A stretch of 64,000 nt of DNA, from positions 17,032,501-17,096,500 of the forward strand of contig NC_036447.1 of assembly GCF_002775205.1 (NCBI RefSeq), written 5' to 3'. The notes below the pieces were generated by a model. The model was not told the origin of the DNA. It saw only the letters and a list, made by a program, of their open reading frames with translations, and ran no database searches. Shown here in pieces: positions 33,201 to 46,216 of the stretch (positions are counted from its first letter, which is position 1; every line of letters begins with the position of its first letter). This DNA is from Xiphophorus maculatus. Its lineage: Eukaryota > Chordata > Actinopteri > Cyprinodontiformes > Poeciliidae. Both the position numbers and the translations under genes were made by a program.

Positions 33201-36200
33201 TACGCACACCTCCAAATTGCACATGTGGTTGCTGGGAGACCTGCAGTCCCCAAGCTGCTTCTCGATTGACAAGTCAAGCTTTTAACTCGATGTCCTTGCA
33301 TCGTGTTCAGTGATGAGAAGGGAGAAGCAGGAAAAGGTGTGTGCAACACCCAACAGTCACATGACGTCTGATAAACATTTCAAACTAGAGCTTGTGTGTG
33401 GTCAGATGAAAGTGATTAGTAAAAAAACAAACAGATTTTGGATTTTTGTGCATGACTCCTTCTGGCTGCACACAGCAGGGCAGAGGACTGCAGAGTGCTG
33501 CGCCAGAATGAACTTCCGACACAAGATGGCAGACTTTACGCTGCACTGCATTTGGACAGAAAATCTCTTTAGCTTCAAGTAACGGCAGTAAAAACTGGAA
33601 CTGGAACTGTGAAGAAGGTGTTTGAATATAAAAACAAAAACACAAATCAAACACAATCAACCACAGATTATGAAGGTGGTTAAACTTAAAAAACACCAGC
33701 TGACAACACATTTTCCTCCTGATATTATTGTCTAAAAATCACTTAGATTACTGGGATAGGATAAAGTATAAACGCCAGTGAACAGGTTCTTCTAATCCTA
33801 AAGTCGCACTGATGTCGCAGAGGAAAAGGTACCATCAAGCAGTCTAGTCATTTTCGAGAGGATACTTTCAACAAGTAGTTTGGGTGAATGCACTGCAGTT
33901 GAGTATTATTTAATCATTATAGTGATTCTACAAAACCATTGTTTCTCAACAACCCTTCATTTATTCAGTGCTTTTCTCAGTATCTTCATTTTTCTTTAAA
34001 AAGCCTGCATCTGCAAAAAAAAAGAAAAGTTTTTAAAAGTAAACACAGAGACAATGCAAATTAAGAAGGAAGTTGAGCAAAGCTACTGAGAAACAACAGG
34101 ATATCCGTGTCTCTTGGTGTGCCATGAAGAAACAGATCGCATCAGTAAGTGGGAGTGGCCACACAGTGAGTGAGATAAGTGTCGTCTCATCAGGCCGTAA
34201 TTATCAGAACTAAAAAACAAACAAGGGTCACCGTGTGCCCGAAATGATGGTGTAGATCGCAGACACCTCTTTCCCTGTCGACTGTGTGTGTGAGTGAAAT
34301 CAATGTCCTCTTGCAGACTTGAAGGAGGTTGAACCGGCACACGCTGCAGCCGGTGAAATTACAAGACAAAACTGGGTCCCACCACAGGAGGTCCCCTTAT
34401 GGGACATCACCAACTGCATCCTGGGAGACGGACAAATCCTCATCACTCAAGAGGATGAGGTAACAAGTCTCACAGTTATACTACCTGTATGTAGGTTTAT
34501 CTAGAAATGGACAAAAACAGAAAGTGAATTTATTTCAGGTCATAGATTTATTACACACAGAGTGATGTCTTCTAAACAATTTCATAAATTGTGATGACTG
34601 TGGCTTACAGGTAGTGAAAACCTAAATTCACTTTCTGTGCCAATCATGCACAGACCAGTTCAATAAATTAGAATAGTTCTGAAAAGCCCATTTATTTCAG
34701 GGATTTTATCACCACGTGAAACACATTGTATAGATTAATTACACACAGATGGATGCTTAAAAGACTCAATTTGTTTTAATTCTGATCATTTCCACAGACA
34801 ATGAGAACATCCATTCATTCGTCCATTATCTTACACGCGTATCCCTAAGCATGTAGAGATGAGCCTGCTGTTGATGAGATGGGTAACAGCAAGGGGTGCT
34901 GGTGGCTGTCTCCAGCGATCTTAATAAGAATGTGAAATTTAAAATTTAAATATTACATCAGCTCTACAAAAATATATATATTTAAAAAAACAAAAACAAA
35001 TGTGGACTTAATAAAAAGTGTGTAATAATAAGATTGTTATTTTCAAAAGGTACTTTTAATATGACAACCAAGACTCGTCGGGATGTACAGTTCAGACCAA
35101 AAGTTTGGACACAACTGTGTGTCCAAACGTTTGGTCTGTACTGTATATTCTAAATTAATTAATGGAAAGTTGTGTGGAAGGAAGAAATGTAGTAGAAAAT
35201 AATGGATATTGCCCAAGGATAGCAATAGAATGATTAAGCTGGATCATTTTGTATGTGGTGGCATTTATTTTATGTCTTGTTATTGGTGTCATGTAATTCT
35301 ACAATTTTCCAAAAAAAAAACTTCATTTTGGGTTTTTGTTATATTCTTCTCTTTCTTAGCTATAATAAAAAATAAATGCTTGAAAATATCACTCTGTGTC
35401 TAATGGATCTATATAATACAGAGAGTACCACTCACGTACTTCAATACAGTTTTGAATTGAATCACTGAAATAAACAAACTTTTTGGCAACCCTCCTGACT
35501 TTTTCAGATGCACCTGTTGTATATTTCACAGCCATTGTAAAAACGCATTTGTCTAATTTTGGAGAGTTTCAATGTGTGCGTCTTTCTCAGCCGACGACGT
35601 GGATCCGAAACCGTGTCAGCAGCTGCTTGTCCAACCTCAGCGTTCAGAACCTCGCCGACAATGATGCAGGTCAATACACACACAAGTGAGACATGAAGTG
35701 AGACATAAACGTACCAAAGTCTGCCTCTTGACATCAGATGTGTGATTCTGCACAAAGTCACAGAGGAAATGGCTGAATGTTTGATTGTGAGGCTGACTGT
35801 CAAATTGCTTCCTTTGTGAGTTATTGAGAAAGATAACATCGCGGCTGATTGCTCAAACAGTCCAATGAACAGACGCAGAGAAAGAAGAGCACAGGGGGGA
35901 TAGAGAAGCACAGGGAGGGATCAAGAAGCATCTTGTTTGATTTCTGCTTAAATATTAAGAGAAAGTTAGAAGCTGCAATCTTGAGATGACAATCCTGGAT
36001 CGGCCAGGTTGTTGAACGCTATCAGGAGCAGCATGTTTTACTGAACAGGGGAAGGAAATGTTGAAGACACAGCTTCTTAAGTAAGACAGCGAAACGTCTT
36101 TTTCAGCTCGGACTAATGATGGGAATTAGACGCTGGATTGTTTGTGGAGGATCTTTAGGTAAGCAAAACGCCTGACAGTGCTCTACCTTAAATGCTTTGC

Positions 36201-39200
36201 TGGCAAAAATGTACATTTTCCTCTTAACTTTTATCTCATTCTGAAGAAGTGACTCTAGAAATAAAAAGAAGAGGAAATTATGTACTGAAGATTTTGAAGA
36301 AGTTAATTTACATGAAAGACTCACAGAATCCCTGTTCGTGAAGCTTATTAAGTTTGACTATGATTTCTGTAGCTATCAGCCTCCAACTAAAAACCACATC
36401 CTGTCATTCTGGGTTCATCAACTATCACTGCAGCTCTGACAAATGTTTCCTTCGGTAAACAAATGTGTCCACTGGGTGGGGAACCACGGTGCTGGATTTT
36501 TCTTGAGAGATGTGTCATGAACTGCTTTTAAAAGTAGAAAATGTGAATTTTAGAGGGAGTTTTTGTTTTTTGTTTGTTTTTTAAGAGCTGGTAATGATAA
36601 CCAAATCTCAATGAAATGACTAAACAAAATGCATTGAAGTAAACGGTTTATATCTTTCAGACATCAGCTTTTTCTCTTTACAAGCTAAAATTGTCCTCAG
36701 GGAAAAATGCCAGGATTAACAACGTTTTTGGGGGGGGGGGGGGGGGGGGGGGGATTTTTTTTACCTAACATATATTTTCCACAAACCTTCTGATAGATTT
36801 AATGTCCTTTTGGTCTTTACATATCTTTCTCATGCCGACACCTTTCATCTTGACCCTCAGAATGCAGCCCTGACCCTGTGGGCCTCCCAGGCGGCTCTCG
36901 GCCGAAGAACCAGGATGGTGGTGTACGGGTGAGTACACATCAGATAATCTGTGTGCCTGCACTGCATTTCCTCATGACGAAATACATAATTGCATTTATC
37001 CCCCCGGTGTAACATCTTCACCCTCAGGGACTGATCAAACGGCGCCTGGATAAGGCCAAAAGGAACAGTGCCACCCAACTGAACCCGGGACTAAACAAAC
37101 TAAGCAGGTAAAGCACACTCTTATGTTTCTAAAGTATTTTAACCTCCTCAGGTTAGCACAGGAAATAAAGCAAATTTAGATTTATTTCCTTTAAAAGCAA
37201 TTATCTACCAACACAGCATGAAAGAAAGAAAAAAAAAACAACTGAAGATAATAGTAAACTCATGCATTTAGTGAGAAAATCATCCATCCATAAAATAGTC
37301 ATAATATTATAACAATTGACTTATGGGAAATCATGCTTGTTGACATGATTTCCTAAATGCACGTCAACTTTTTTTTTTTTGGTTTGTTCTAAGGTACATG
37401 AGCCAGTATGAAATTCTCACAGTATAAAGCTGAGTAGAAATACTACAGTTGCAATTAGTTGATCATTGTTTTGGGTAGTTAGCCTGCAGTCAGATGCTTT
37501 ACAGTCATGCTTCTCAAAGCTTTAAGCACTTTAAACCATTAAAAACATGTGGCATATAACTTATGCAATTTTAAAACTGTCCCTTTTAAAACCGTGGCAT
37601 GCTGTGAGACTCGTACCTAGCTTGGACTTGCTTGTAAAAGTGTACTCTGCTTAACTTGTTCACTCTTGTTTGTATCTTACAGGCAGTATGGTTCCCGTGA
37701 GTCTGTATCGGTTCCAGTAGGGAGTCTGGATCTGAGTGCCGACACCAGCACTGTCATCAGACCGGTCCACAGCTCAATCTTAGGGGAAAAGTACTGCTTT
37801 GAGGTAAACTTTGGTTTGGATTCTACGGGTTGGATGTGCTGGGTCTTCTCAGTAACTGGATGGATTTTGTGTTTTTAGGTGATAAATTCTGAAAACACCC
37901 ACTGCTTTGGCTGCTCCTCGGCTGCTGAACGGGATCGCTGGATTGAAGACTTGAGACGTGCTGCTCAGCCCAACAAGGTCAGTTATTTTGCATGTGAAAA
38001 ATACGTTACACAACATCTAAAATACCACGCAAAACACTTCCTTAATTTTCACAGGATAACATTGAGCGCACTGAGAACTCCTTGAGTCTGTGGGTCAATG
38101 AAGCAAAGGATCTTCCCCCCAAACGGCGCTACTACTGCGAGGTTCACCTTGATGGAACCTTGTTTGCCCGCACAAGCAGTCGAGCTGTCGGCAAGCCAAC
38201 TAATCGCTCCAGCATGGCTGGGGACAGTGCCTCCGGGTCTACGGGAGGCCTGGGGGGAAGCGGGGGCGCAGCTGGCGGCTGCCAACTATTTTGGGGGGAA
38301 TTTTTCGAGCTCGACAATCTTCCCTCCATCTCCCAAATCAGCCTGCATCTCTTCCGTGAGGAAGACACCAAAAAGAAGCGCCACTCCCGGGATGAGACCA
38401 GCTTGCATCCTCTGGGCAGCGTGAACATACCGTTGGCAGATATTCGAGGTCGGACCTATCAAGAGAAGTGGTATCCCATCACGCCTTTCAAGGCGTTGGC
38501 CACAGCTGGGAACAAGGAAGTGCTGAGTTCACAGGCTTCCCTCCGCATCAAGGCTCGGTTCCAGAACCTGAAAGTGCTGCCGATGGAGAAATACAAAGAG
38601 TTTGCGGAGTATGTGACAGTGAGATATGTAGAAATGTGCGGAAACCTGGAGCCACTTCTCAACGTGAAGGAGAAAGAGGAGCTGGCAGGAGCTCTGGTTC
38701 ACGTACTCCAGAGTATTGGCAAGGCCAAGGTTGAGAAAATATGGCAACACAAGAACAGAAATTCAGCATTATGTTGTTTTAAAACTGTATTGATTGTTCA
38801 TGCTGGACTTTTTCCAGGAATTCCTCATTGATTTGGGCGATGCAGAGGTTAACCGACTCGGAGAGAAGGAAGCGTTGATCTTCAGAGAAAACACACTGGC
38901 TACTAAAGCCATAGATGAATATATGAAGCTGGTTGGCCAGAAATACCTAATTGACACACTAGGTAGGTAATACGTAAAGATTATAGTGGTTTCTTTTAAA
39001 AATGTATGAATTGAAATATCTGCTGATACCGATTATTTAACATCCAAAAAGCTTCTATTCAAATTGTTTTTTGTTACCTAATGTAAAGGAAAAAACGAAC
39101 ATGCACTATGTGCATATCAAAGAGTTTTACAAGTTGGGGTCCAACTTGTAAAACATTTATTTGTTACGTTCCACCATCAAAACTTTTCTGCATTGGGAGA

Positions 39201-42200
39201 GGACATTAAATATTCTTGAGTGCATCATGTCTACATAAAAGATTAGGAGAAGTCTCTCGCCAAGCAGCTCGCTAAAATAGTTTCAGCCAAACTAAATCAA
39301 GAACGTGTTATGACGACATTTTAAAGGTGTTCTAACAGGTATTTTTTTAACTGTAGCTATTGTTAACAGCAGAGGCTTAGTGCATAAAATCCAGATTGTA
39401 AACAATCATACCTCAAGGCAAAGACGTCCAGCAGGGTTTTGACATTTCCAAACGAGTTAAGATCCATGGCAAGCTGTGGCTAAACATTAAAAACTAAACA
39501 AAATAAATGAGCATCATCAACAAAACAGTCTGTTTTAATTTCTTTCTTTCTTTTTCTTATGAAGGGGACTTCATCAACCGACTATACGCCTCAGTGGAGA
39601 ACTGTGAAGTTGACCCTCTCAAATGCCCCGCTGCTGAACTGTCGAGCAACCAGCAGCACTTGAGGGAAACCTGTGAAGATGTGGTGCAGAAGATAATTGA
39701 GATACACGGGTGAGACATGACGGCTTGGTGAAGAAGAAGCAAAAGACAAATTGCTTCAAGGAACTGATTGAGCATATCTTTCCCTTTCACAGATCTTTTC
39801 CCGAGGAATTAAACAAGATCTTCTCCAACTGGATGGAGCTGTGTGAAGACAAGGGGAAAGCAGAAATTGGGCAGCGACTCATCTCTGCCTCGCTCTTCCT
39901 CCGCTTCTTATGTCCTGCTATCCTGAGTCCTTCTCTTTTCGGACTGACTCAGGCATATCCGGAGCCGAACACCCTGCGGACCCTCACCCTTACTGCCAAA
40001 GTCATCCAGAATCTGGCCAACTCCACCTTGTGAGTTGCATCTAGTCATCTCATGCTGACAAACTCTACATGAGTGAAAGTTTAAACGTTTAAGCAAATGA
40101 AATGTTTTGTGTGGATTCAGGTTTGGAGAGAAGGAGGAGTACATGCTGTTCATGAATGAATTCCTGGATCAGCACTGGGATGGGATGAAGTGTTTCCTGC
40201 AAACAGTGTCCAATCAAGACACTGAAATCCCGATGACATCCTTTGATGGCTATGTAGACTTGCCCCTGCGTCTGGCTGTGCTGCACGGCCTCCTTGTGGA
40301 CATTATCTATAAGAAGAATCAGGTGGGATGAAAAGTGATTCCAGTTTGGTTGATAATCATGAGCAAACGAGAGTCCATTATGCATCAGGTGTTATTTTAT
40401 GATATAAAACTAACTTCCAGCTTTTCATTTTCAGGACACAATTGACAAGCTGCATCCTCTGCCTTCAATCCTGAACCAGATAAGTGATTCACTTGGTCCT
40501 GAAGCGCCTCGGATCACTGTGAACAGGTAAGTTAGGGGCCTTGAGCCTCTTCCATGAGCTTCCTGCTGCTATTTTGACTGGCCTCTGTTTTGCAGTCATA
40601 CAAAACCATCCAAACCGGAGTATGTTCCTCCACGAGAGTTGAGAAAGTACAGTCCTCTGCAGTCTTCCCTCCAGAGACTGCCTGTGGACTCCAAAGGCCC
40701 ACAAGACAGGTACTATATGACACCTGTGTACTTGTTAAATAATTCACAAGTAACGAAGATCATTTGAAATGTATAAAATGTCTAAGGAAATGATGACAAC
40801 AGTAGATTTTCACTCAGTAAATATGCACTGCATTGGGTTAACTTTGGCTTTCCAATAGACTAGTCTTTTGTTTGAGAAGCAAAATAAAACTGAATGTACC
40901 ACAAACCACTGCTGTGTCAACTACTTGTAGAAAAAATCTGTAAACACTTCAAACCATTTTTTAAAGTGGCAACAAATTTTTTTTCCTTGCTTTTTAGAAT
41001 CACAAAAGATAATATTTTTACATGCAGTTTCACAGGACATTGTATCAAAGAACTAAAAAAAAAGACACAAAAGAATCATTTGAATAATTTGAAAACTGAA
41101 TTTTGTTTTTTTTTACAGTTCAGTAATGGATGAAATATTGACATTATGACACACTGATCCGTTTATTTCGCAGTGAAAGCAGACCACGTAAGAACACGAG
41201 AGAGAGGAAACCAGTCACCAGAACCCAGAGTGCTCCACACAGACGTCCTGGTCACGGCAAACAAGCCCTGAAGAGGCAGACCAGTTCCGAAGCTCTGCCG
41301 ACATCGGACCACGAAGAGCAAGGGGCCGAGGTCAACGAGCCAGTTATCACACGACCAGATACTGTGAGTAAAGCCTGGTCTCAGGGTGCAATACCAACCA
41401 GCAAATCTATGCTATTTGACATTTTCCAGAGATATTTTTTGTTTTGCCAGTAAAACAAACCCAGCAGTCTCCTGTCTACCTTGTTTAGAGTGAAAGCATC
41501 AGGCGTGCTCCAGCACCAGTTCCATGGATCATCGTCAACCCCAACAGGGAGTCGGGTGAGATGAAAGCCGAGAACGAGCAGTTCAGCTTATTGGACCGGG
41601 TATGTTTCAACCATCCATCCATCCCCACAACTGATTTCACACTGGGTTTCAATTTCCTACATTTACATAAAAGTGTGATTCCCCTCCAGCACGCCCAGGA
41701 GCTGTCAGAGCTCCGTCTGGGGATAGAGCAGGTGACAGAGCGGGAGCTGGACATGGCCAAACGTCTGGAGGACTTCATCATCCAAAGCCAGGACCAGAAT
41801 GCAATGCTGCAAGCTGAGGTGTATGAGCTGAAGAACCTGCTGGCGGCGCGAGAGGAGCAGCTCGCCAGTGCCACCTTCAGGTGAGATTGTATAGAATTTT
41901 TTGTGCCTGCTAAAGCAATCTTTGGGATCAAATTGAAGAGACAACTTCCCCACATTTTTTCTAACTTCACCATGATGTATGTTGCTGGCGTCTCTGTGTT
42001 TGTTCCAGGTTGGGCGTGATTGAAGAGGAAAGGGAAGAAGATGAGAGAAGGCTAGGTGTTGCACTTGCCGCAGCCGAGAGAATGAATGTGCTGGTAAGGG
42101 AAGCAGAGACACAAATATCAGTCAGTGAATTTAATTTAGATATTAAAATTATCTTCAAAATTAGAATGAATTCAAATGAATTGTAGTCAAATTTATTTGG

Positions 42201-43242
42201 TTAGATGCACACAGCATGCAAATGCAGCATTTGTCAGTCCATCAAAATGCTGAACAATTTTTTATTGTTAAATGTAGGATGTTCTCAAACACGACTCAAA
42301 TATAACTATATATATATATAGCAGCAGAGCAAAATTCAAGAGAACCCCTTTCAAGAAGGAATTTAGCTAAAAGCTTGTAAACAAATAAATAAATACAATA
42401 CAAAAATAAATAAATAAATACAAATTGATGTGTTTAAAACAATATTCTGGCTAGAAGCTTTACAAAAATGTCTTCTTGGCCTTTTCTGGTGTTATGCATT
42501 CAGATGCCATGGGAGAAAGACAAAAGCAACGATCTGAGACATGAACATTTGCTCTCAATACAACTACTAAGTTGAAAAATGTTCTTTTTTTCCAAGACAT
42601 TTCTTCATTCAAACATGGAACAGAACGATGTTTTCCTGGCAAGTTGAAAATATTCAAGACAGCTGTCAGTCTTCATAGGAGTGGCTAGGACTCACATGTT
42701 CACATTTAAGTACAATTAGTAAACAACAAGTTTAACCTGTTTTGAAAGATTGCCAGGAATTAGCCACTTCTCTGTAAGAGGAAAATGGCAACAACACCAC
42801 TTACATCTGCAAGGCTGAATCTGAACAAATGAAAGAAGTGTATGAAAGATGTAGGCAGCATAATGGAAATTTGGCCTCAATGTGATCCACTATGTTTGAC
42901 AAAAATGAAGCAGCAGAAAAACCTAAAATCAACACTCAAGCATTTTAGCATGGACTCGTTTTATGGCTTTTTCTTTGTATTCACTGGACCTGTTTCCTAG
43001 AAGGGATTTGGTTTAAAAGTTTCAATTATATTTGAGAAGATGGCCATGTTGGAACCCAAGCAGATGATTATTTTTTAGTACAACTTGAAATGATGACAGT
43101 ACATTAATGGCTGCTTTCGCTTTGCTCTCAGGAGGAACAGTTTGCAGGCCTGACGAAGGACCTGCAGCAGCTCAACGAGGCCTACAGCAGCAGCCAGAAC
43201 AAGACGCAGCACCCTGAAAAGCCCCACATCAACAGCACCTGA
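30237..43242 (+). CDS. rasal3: RAS protein activator-like 3 (SynGAP-family RasGAP), 19 coding exons
   Basis: Exons: 30237-30858, 34317-34459, 35591-35669, 36861-36928, 37028-37107, 37683-37803, 37879-37977, 38055-38729, 38818-38962, 39565-39709, 39793-40029, 40121-40322, 40435-40526, 40596-40709, 41174-41363, 41489-41599, 41690-41880, 42009-42093, 43132-43242. Phases close exactly: 1169 aa (human RASAL3 about 1011). Residues 1-230 are low-complexity and Ser-rich; a split PH domain spans about 235-402, C2 about 405-530 (with a Gly/Ser-rich insert), RasGAP about 560-870, a basic Ser/Arg/Pro tail follows, and a coiled coil spans about 1042-1150. The arginine finger is R652 in [11 protein letters not shown]; the FLR motif is in [13 protein letters not shown]. 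It should stimulate GTP hydrolysis by Ras at the membrane; mammalian RASAL3 acts in T and NKT cells. RasGAP-core wording favours RASAL3 over DAB2IP, RASAL2 or SYNGAP1. An in-frame TAA upstream supports the start. Confidence 0.85.
30859..34316 (+). other. rasal3 intron 1, no genes seen
   Basis: This 3.5-kb AT-rich intron contains A/T-rich simple sequence (about 31790-32000) and no recognisable exon, RNA gene or intact mobile element. Confidence 0.6.
34800..34925 (-). repeat. Decayed fragment of the (TGGA)n-tailed SINE family
   Basis: CATCCATTCATTCGTCCATT followed by GGGGTGCTGGTGGCTGTCTCCAGC resembles the tail and last body block of the retroposon at 55821-56181, in the same antisense orientation. 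It is rearranged and truncated. Confidence 0.4.
35085..35145. repeat. Near-perfect palindrome made of two transposon ends
   Basis: TACAGTTCAGACCAAAAG at the left pairs with the reverse complement at the right (26 of 28 positions) around a 5-nt centre. The arms match the ACCAAAAGTTTGGACACA terminus common to fish DNA transposons, so this looks like two ends with almost no interior. It lies in rasal3 intron 2. Confidence 0.7.
36730..36753 (+). repeat. Poly-G tract (24 nt) in rasal3 intron 3
   Basis: This uninterrupted G-run lies 107 nt before the exon at 36861. It could fold as a G-quadruplex in the RNA. Homopolymer length is error-prone in assemblies. Confidence 0.9.
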
Positions 43243-43388
43243 GCCCAGAAAAATATACACTTCTCAATTTGTATAAATGCCTGTGCTAAACTCAACAAAC
43301 CTACAAGGTTTATCAACATTTCTGCTTCTTTTTTGTACCAAAATGTCAAATATGTTTTTACTTGTAAACCTGTCTGACAAATAATAAA
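43243..43388 (+). other. rasal3: rasal3 3' UTR and polyadenylation signal
   Basis: A short 3' UTR follows the TGA (43240-43242), with AATAAA at 43383-43388. A later signal is possible but none is as well placed. Confidence 0.6.
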
Positions 43389-43900
43389 AAAAAAAAACTA
43401 CAAAGAGCCCCATTTGACATTTTTAAATCTAACCCCATTAAAATAAATGCAACTGTCTGAAGCACTTATTTTTGCTTAATATTTAAGTTCAGAAGAATGT
43501 ATAGGAACAGTTACTCTGTGATCCATGACTTCCTGTTTTCCCTTTGTTTCCATGGCATGCAGCCTAAATATGACCCTGACACTGAGTCTTATTTCTCTAG
43601 AATATCCTCTATAGAAATCTATAGCTGTATTTCAAAAACCTTGGCTCAGTTAATTATCCACTTCTGTTTTAATAAGTCAAAATAAGTTTCAAATGAGAAA
43701 TTATCAAATGGAGTTACCTACAAAAAAAAGACCCTGAAATAGCCCTTTAATGTAGCAGTGCATTGAAAACTACAAATCAGATGTCAGACTAAATACCATT
43801 AAAATGTTGCAGTGTTTGGCCATATAAAGTGCCAATTGTTTGTTCAACACAAAAGTGCTATTGTTTGTCTGTGGGAGTGGGGCATGTAAATAACTGCAGT

Positions 43901-44773
43901 CAGGGGCGATTCTAGGATCTGACCTTTAGGGGTGCTTAGCCCCCAGTAAGGCTAAAACCCATGAAAAGATATTTGTTGGTGCAGTTTTCTAAATCTAACT
44001 GCTTATTTACATACATTCACAAACAAAATTAAGAGACATGTTGTCAGTAATTCATAGAATAAACAATATTCATTTTACTCAAACATATACCTATAAAGAG
44101 TAAAATCAGAGAAACTTTAAACTTTTTCCAGAGGTGTATAAACTCAGTTTGAAACCGAATCTCAAGACCACATCATACCTGCCAACATCTGCTGACATTA
44201 ATGAGACACAAGCAGCTGTGGAGTGACACAGTCCCAGTGGGGTCTGCTCTCCCAGAGATAAAATAAAATCTATTCAAAACTATGCATTTCATTTAAAGAA
44301 TATTTTTACTAAATTCATAGGATTAATAAACCTAAAACCAGTTTATTATCAAGGTAGAAGTTCAGGTTAATGACTATTGAAAATGAGTCCTTAACCTGAA
44401 CTTTATTTGAAAATCATACTTAGAAATTGCATTACCCTTATTTTTATCTGAACTGTTGGTCCTTTTTACAAGAATGAATGTCCATCTATGGAAAAGTAGA
44501 CATTATGAGTCAGGGTTTTACTATTTCAGTTCACAGTTCATGAAGTGGGCCTATCATAGTTTCAGTACCAAACACCTTTCTATTCACAAAGAAACACCCT
44601 AACATTCTGTGCTGCTGTTTAGTCTGACATTGTTTAACTGAGTCCAGGGAGATTTGGGAAATTAATTACAAAACAACACAACAGTCACTAATCAAACTTC
44701 AAAAAGGACCAATAAGAGTAAGAGGACCGGGATCAGACTAACCCATTATAAAACAGGGCTAGAATTGCCACTG
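43901..44773. mobile_element. Non-autonomous hAT transposon with perfect 8-bp target duplication
   Basis: The left terminus CAGGGGCGATTCTAG matches the inverted right terminus CTAGAATTGCCACTG. The element is flanked by ACTGCAGT at 43893-43900 and 44774-44781, a perfect 8-bp duplication as hAT transposases make. The 873-bp interior has no substantial ORF but contains a smaller inverted repeat near 44360-44402 (GTTCAGGTTAA with TTAACCTGAAC), so it must have been moved in trans. Confidence 0.85.
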
Positions 44774-44952
44774 ACTGCAGTTCAGGGCACAACTGACAGA
44801 AAGCATTTTTTTGAGCATGCCATCCCTCTACATGATGCCGCCCTAGGTGGTGTGCCATACCTCCCACATCACCAGATGCTTTCCTCCCCAGCAAATTTGG
44901 GATTTTAGGTGATTATGTAATTTATCATATTTTAGAGGAGCCAGTCACTAGT

Positions 44953-46216
44953 CGCTGCCTGGCCAAAAAAAAAGTCACCACCAAAAAATGGTCACACTCT
45001 CTAATATTTTGTTGGACCGCCTTTAGCTTTGATTACAGCCCGCATTCGCTGCGGCGTTGTTTCAATAAGCTTCTGCAGTGTCACAAGATTTATTTCCATC
45101 CAGTGTTGCATTAATCTTTCACCAAGATCTTGTATTGATGATGGGAGAGTCTGACCACTGCGCAAAGCCTTCTCCAGCACATCCCAAAGATTCTCAATGG
45201 GGTTAAGCTCTGGACTCTGTGGTGGCCAATCCATGTGTGAAAAAGATGTCTCATGCTCCCTGAACTACTCTTTCACAATGTGAGCCCGATGAATCCTGGC
45301 ATTGTCATCTTGGAATATGCCCGTTCCATTTGGGAAGACAAAATCCATTGATGGAATAACCTGGTCATTCAGTATATTCAGGTAGTCAGCTGACCTCATT
45401 CTTTGGGCACACAATGTTGCTGAACCTAGACCTGACCAACTGCAGCAACCCCAGATCATAGCACTGCCCCCACAGGCTTGTACAGTAGGCACTAGGCATG
45501 ATGGGTGCATCACTTCACCTGCCTCTCTTCTTACCCTGATGCGCTCATCACTCTGGAACAGGGTAAATCTGGACTCATCAGACCACATGACCCTCTTCCA
45601 TTCCTCCAGAGTCCAATCTTTATGCTCCCTAGCAAACTGAAGCCTTTTTTTCTGGTTAGCCTTACTGATTAGAGGTTTTCTTACGGCTACACAGCTGTTC
45701 AATCCCAACCCCTTGAGTTCCCTTCGCATTGTGCGTGTGGAAATGCTTTTGCGTTCACAATTAAACATACTCCTGAGTTCTGCTGTTGTTTTTCTTCGAT
45801 TTGATTTGACCAAACGTTTAAGTAATCGCCGATCACGATCATTCAGGATTTTTTTCCGACCACATTTCTTCCTGGAAGACGATGGTTCCCCACCATCCTT
45901 CCAGTTTTTAATGACGCGTTGGACAGTTCTTAACCCAATTCTAGTAGTTTCTGCAATCTCCTTAGATGTTTTCTCTGCTTGATGCATGCCAATGATTTGA
46001 CCCTTCTTAAACAGACTAACGTCTTTTCCACGACCACAGGATGTGTCTTTTGCCATGGTTGTTTAAGAAATGAGGAGTTACTCATTGCATCAGCTGGGGT
46101 TAAATAACTTGTTGCCAGCTGAAAGATAATCGCCTATGCAGTACTTATCCAATAGGAGGCTTGTACCTATTTGCTTAGTTAAATCCAGGTGGCGACTTTT
46201 TTTTGGCCAGGCAGTG
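44953..46216 (-). mobile_element. Nearly intact Tc1/mariner transposon
   Basis: Terminal inverted repeats read CGCTGCCTGGCC at the left and GGCCAGGCAGTG at the right, each followed inward by an A/T run and GTC[AG]CCACC. TA follows the right end (46217-46218), as expected for Tc1/mariner; at the left the dinucleotide is GT, so that side has mutated or my border is off by a few bases. It carries one transposase gene on the minus strand. It sits between rasal3 and the first trim25. Confidence 0.9.
45001..46056 (-). pseudogene. Tc1/mariner transposase with one in-frame stop (DD36E-type)
   Basis: The frame starts at 46056 ([12 protein letters not shown]). It reads through a paired-like helix-turn-helix (about residues 10-120: [21 protein letters not shown]) into a DDE domain: first D in MWSDESRF, second in [12 protein letters not shown] in [12 protein letters not shown] single TAG at 45265-45267 follows HIVKE; the frame then continues without shift to its natural stop at 45001. 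Relatives usually have Trp at the stop position, so a TGG to TAG change is likely. There are 36 residues between the second D (in DDN) and the E, against 34 in classical Tc1. Apart from the stop I see no damage, so the insertion may be young, or the stop may be polymorphic or an error. Confidence 0.85.

Noticed and set aside
42300-43080. Possible old Tc1 copy in rasal3 intron 18
   Set aside because: Some phrases (AAATTCAAGAGAACCCC) are suggestive, but I could not find paired ends or a transposase trace.
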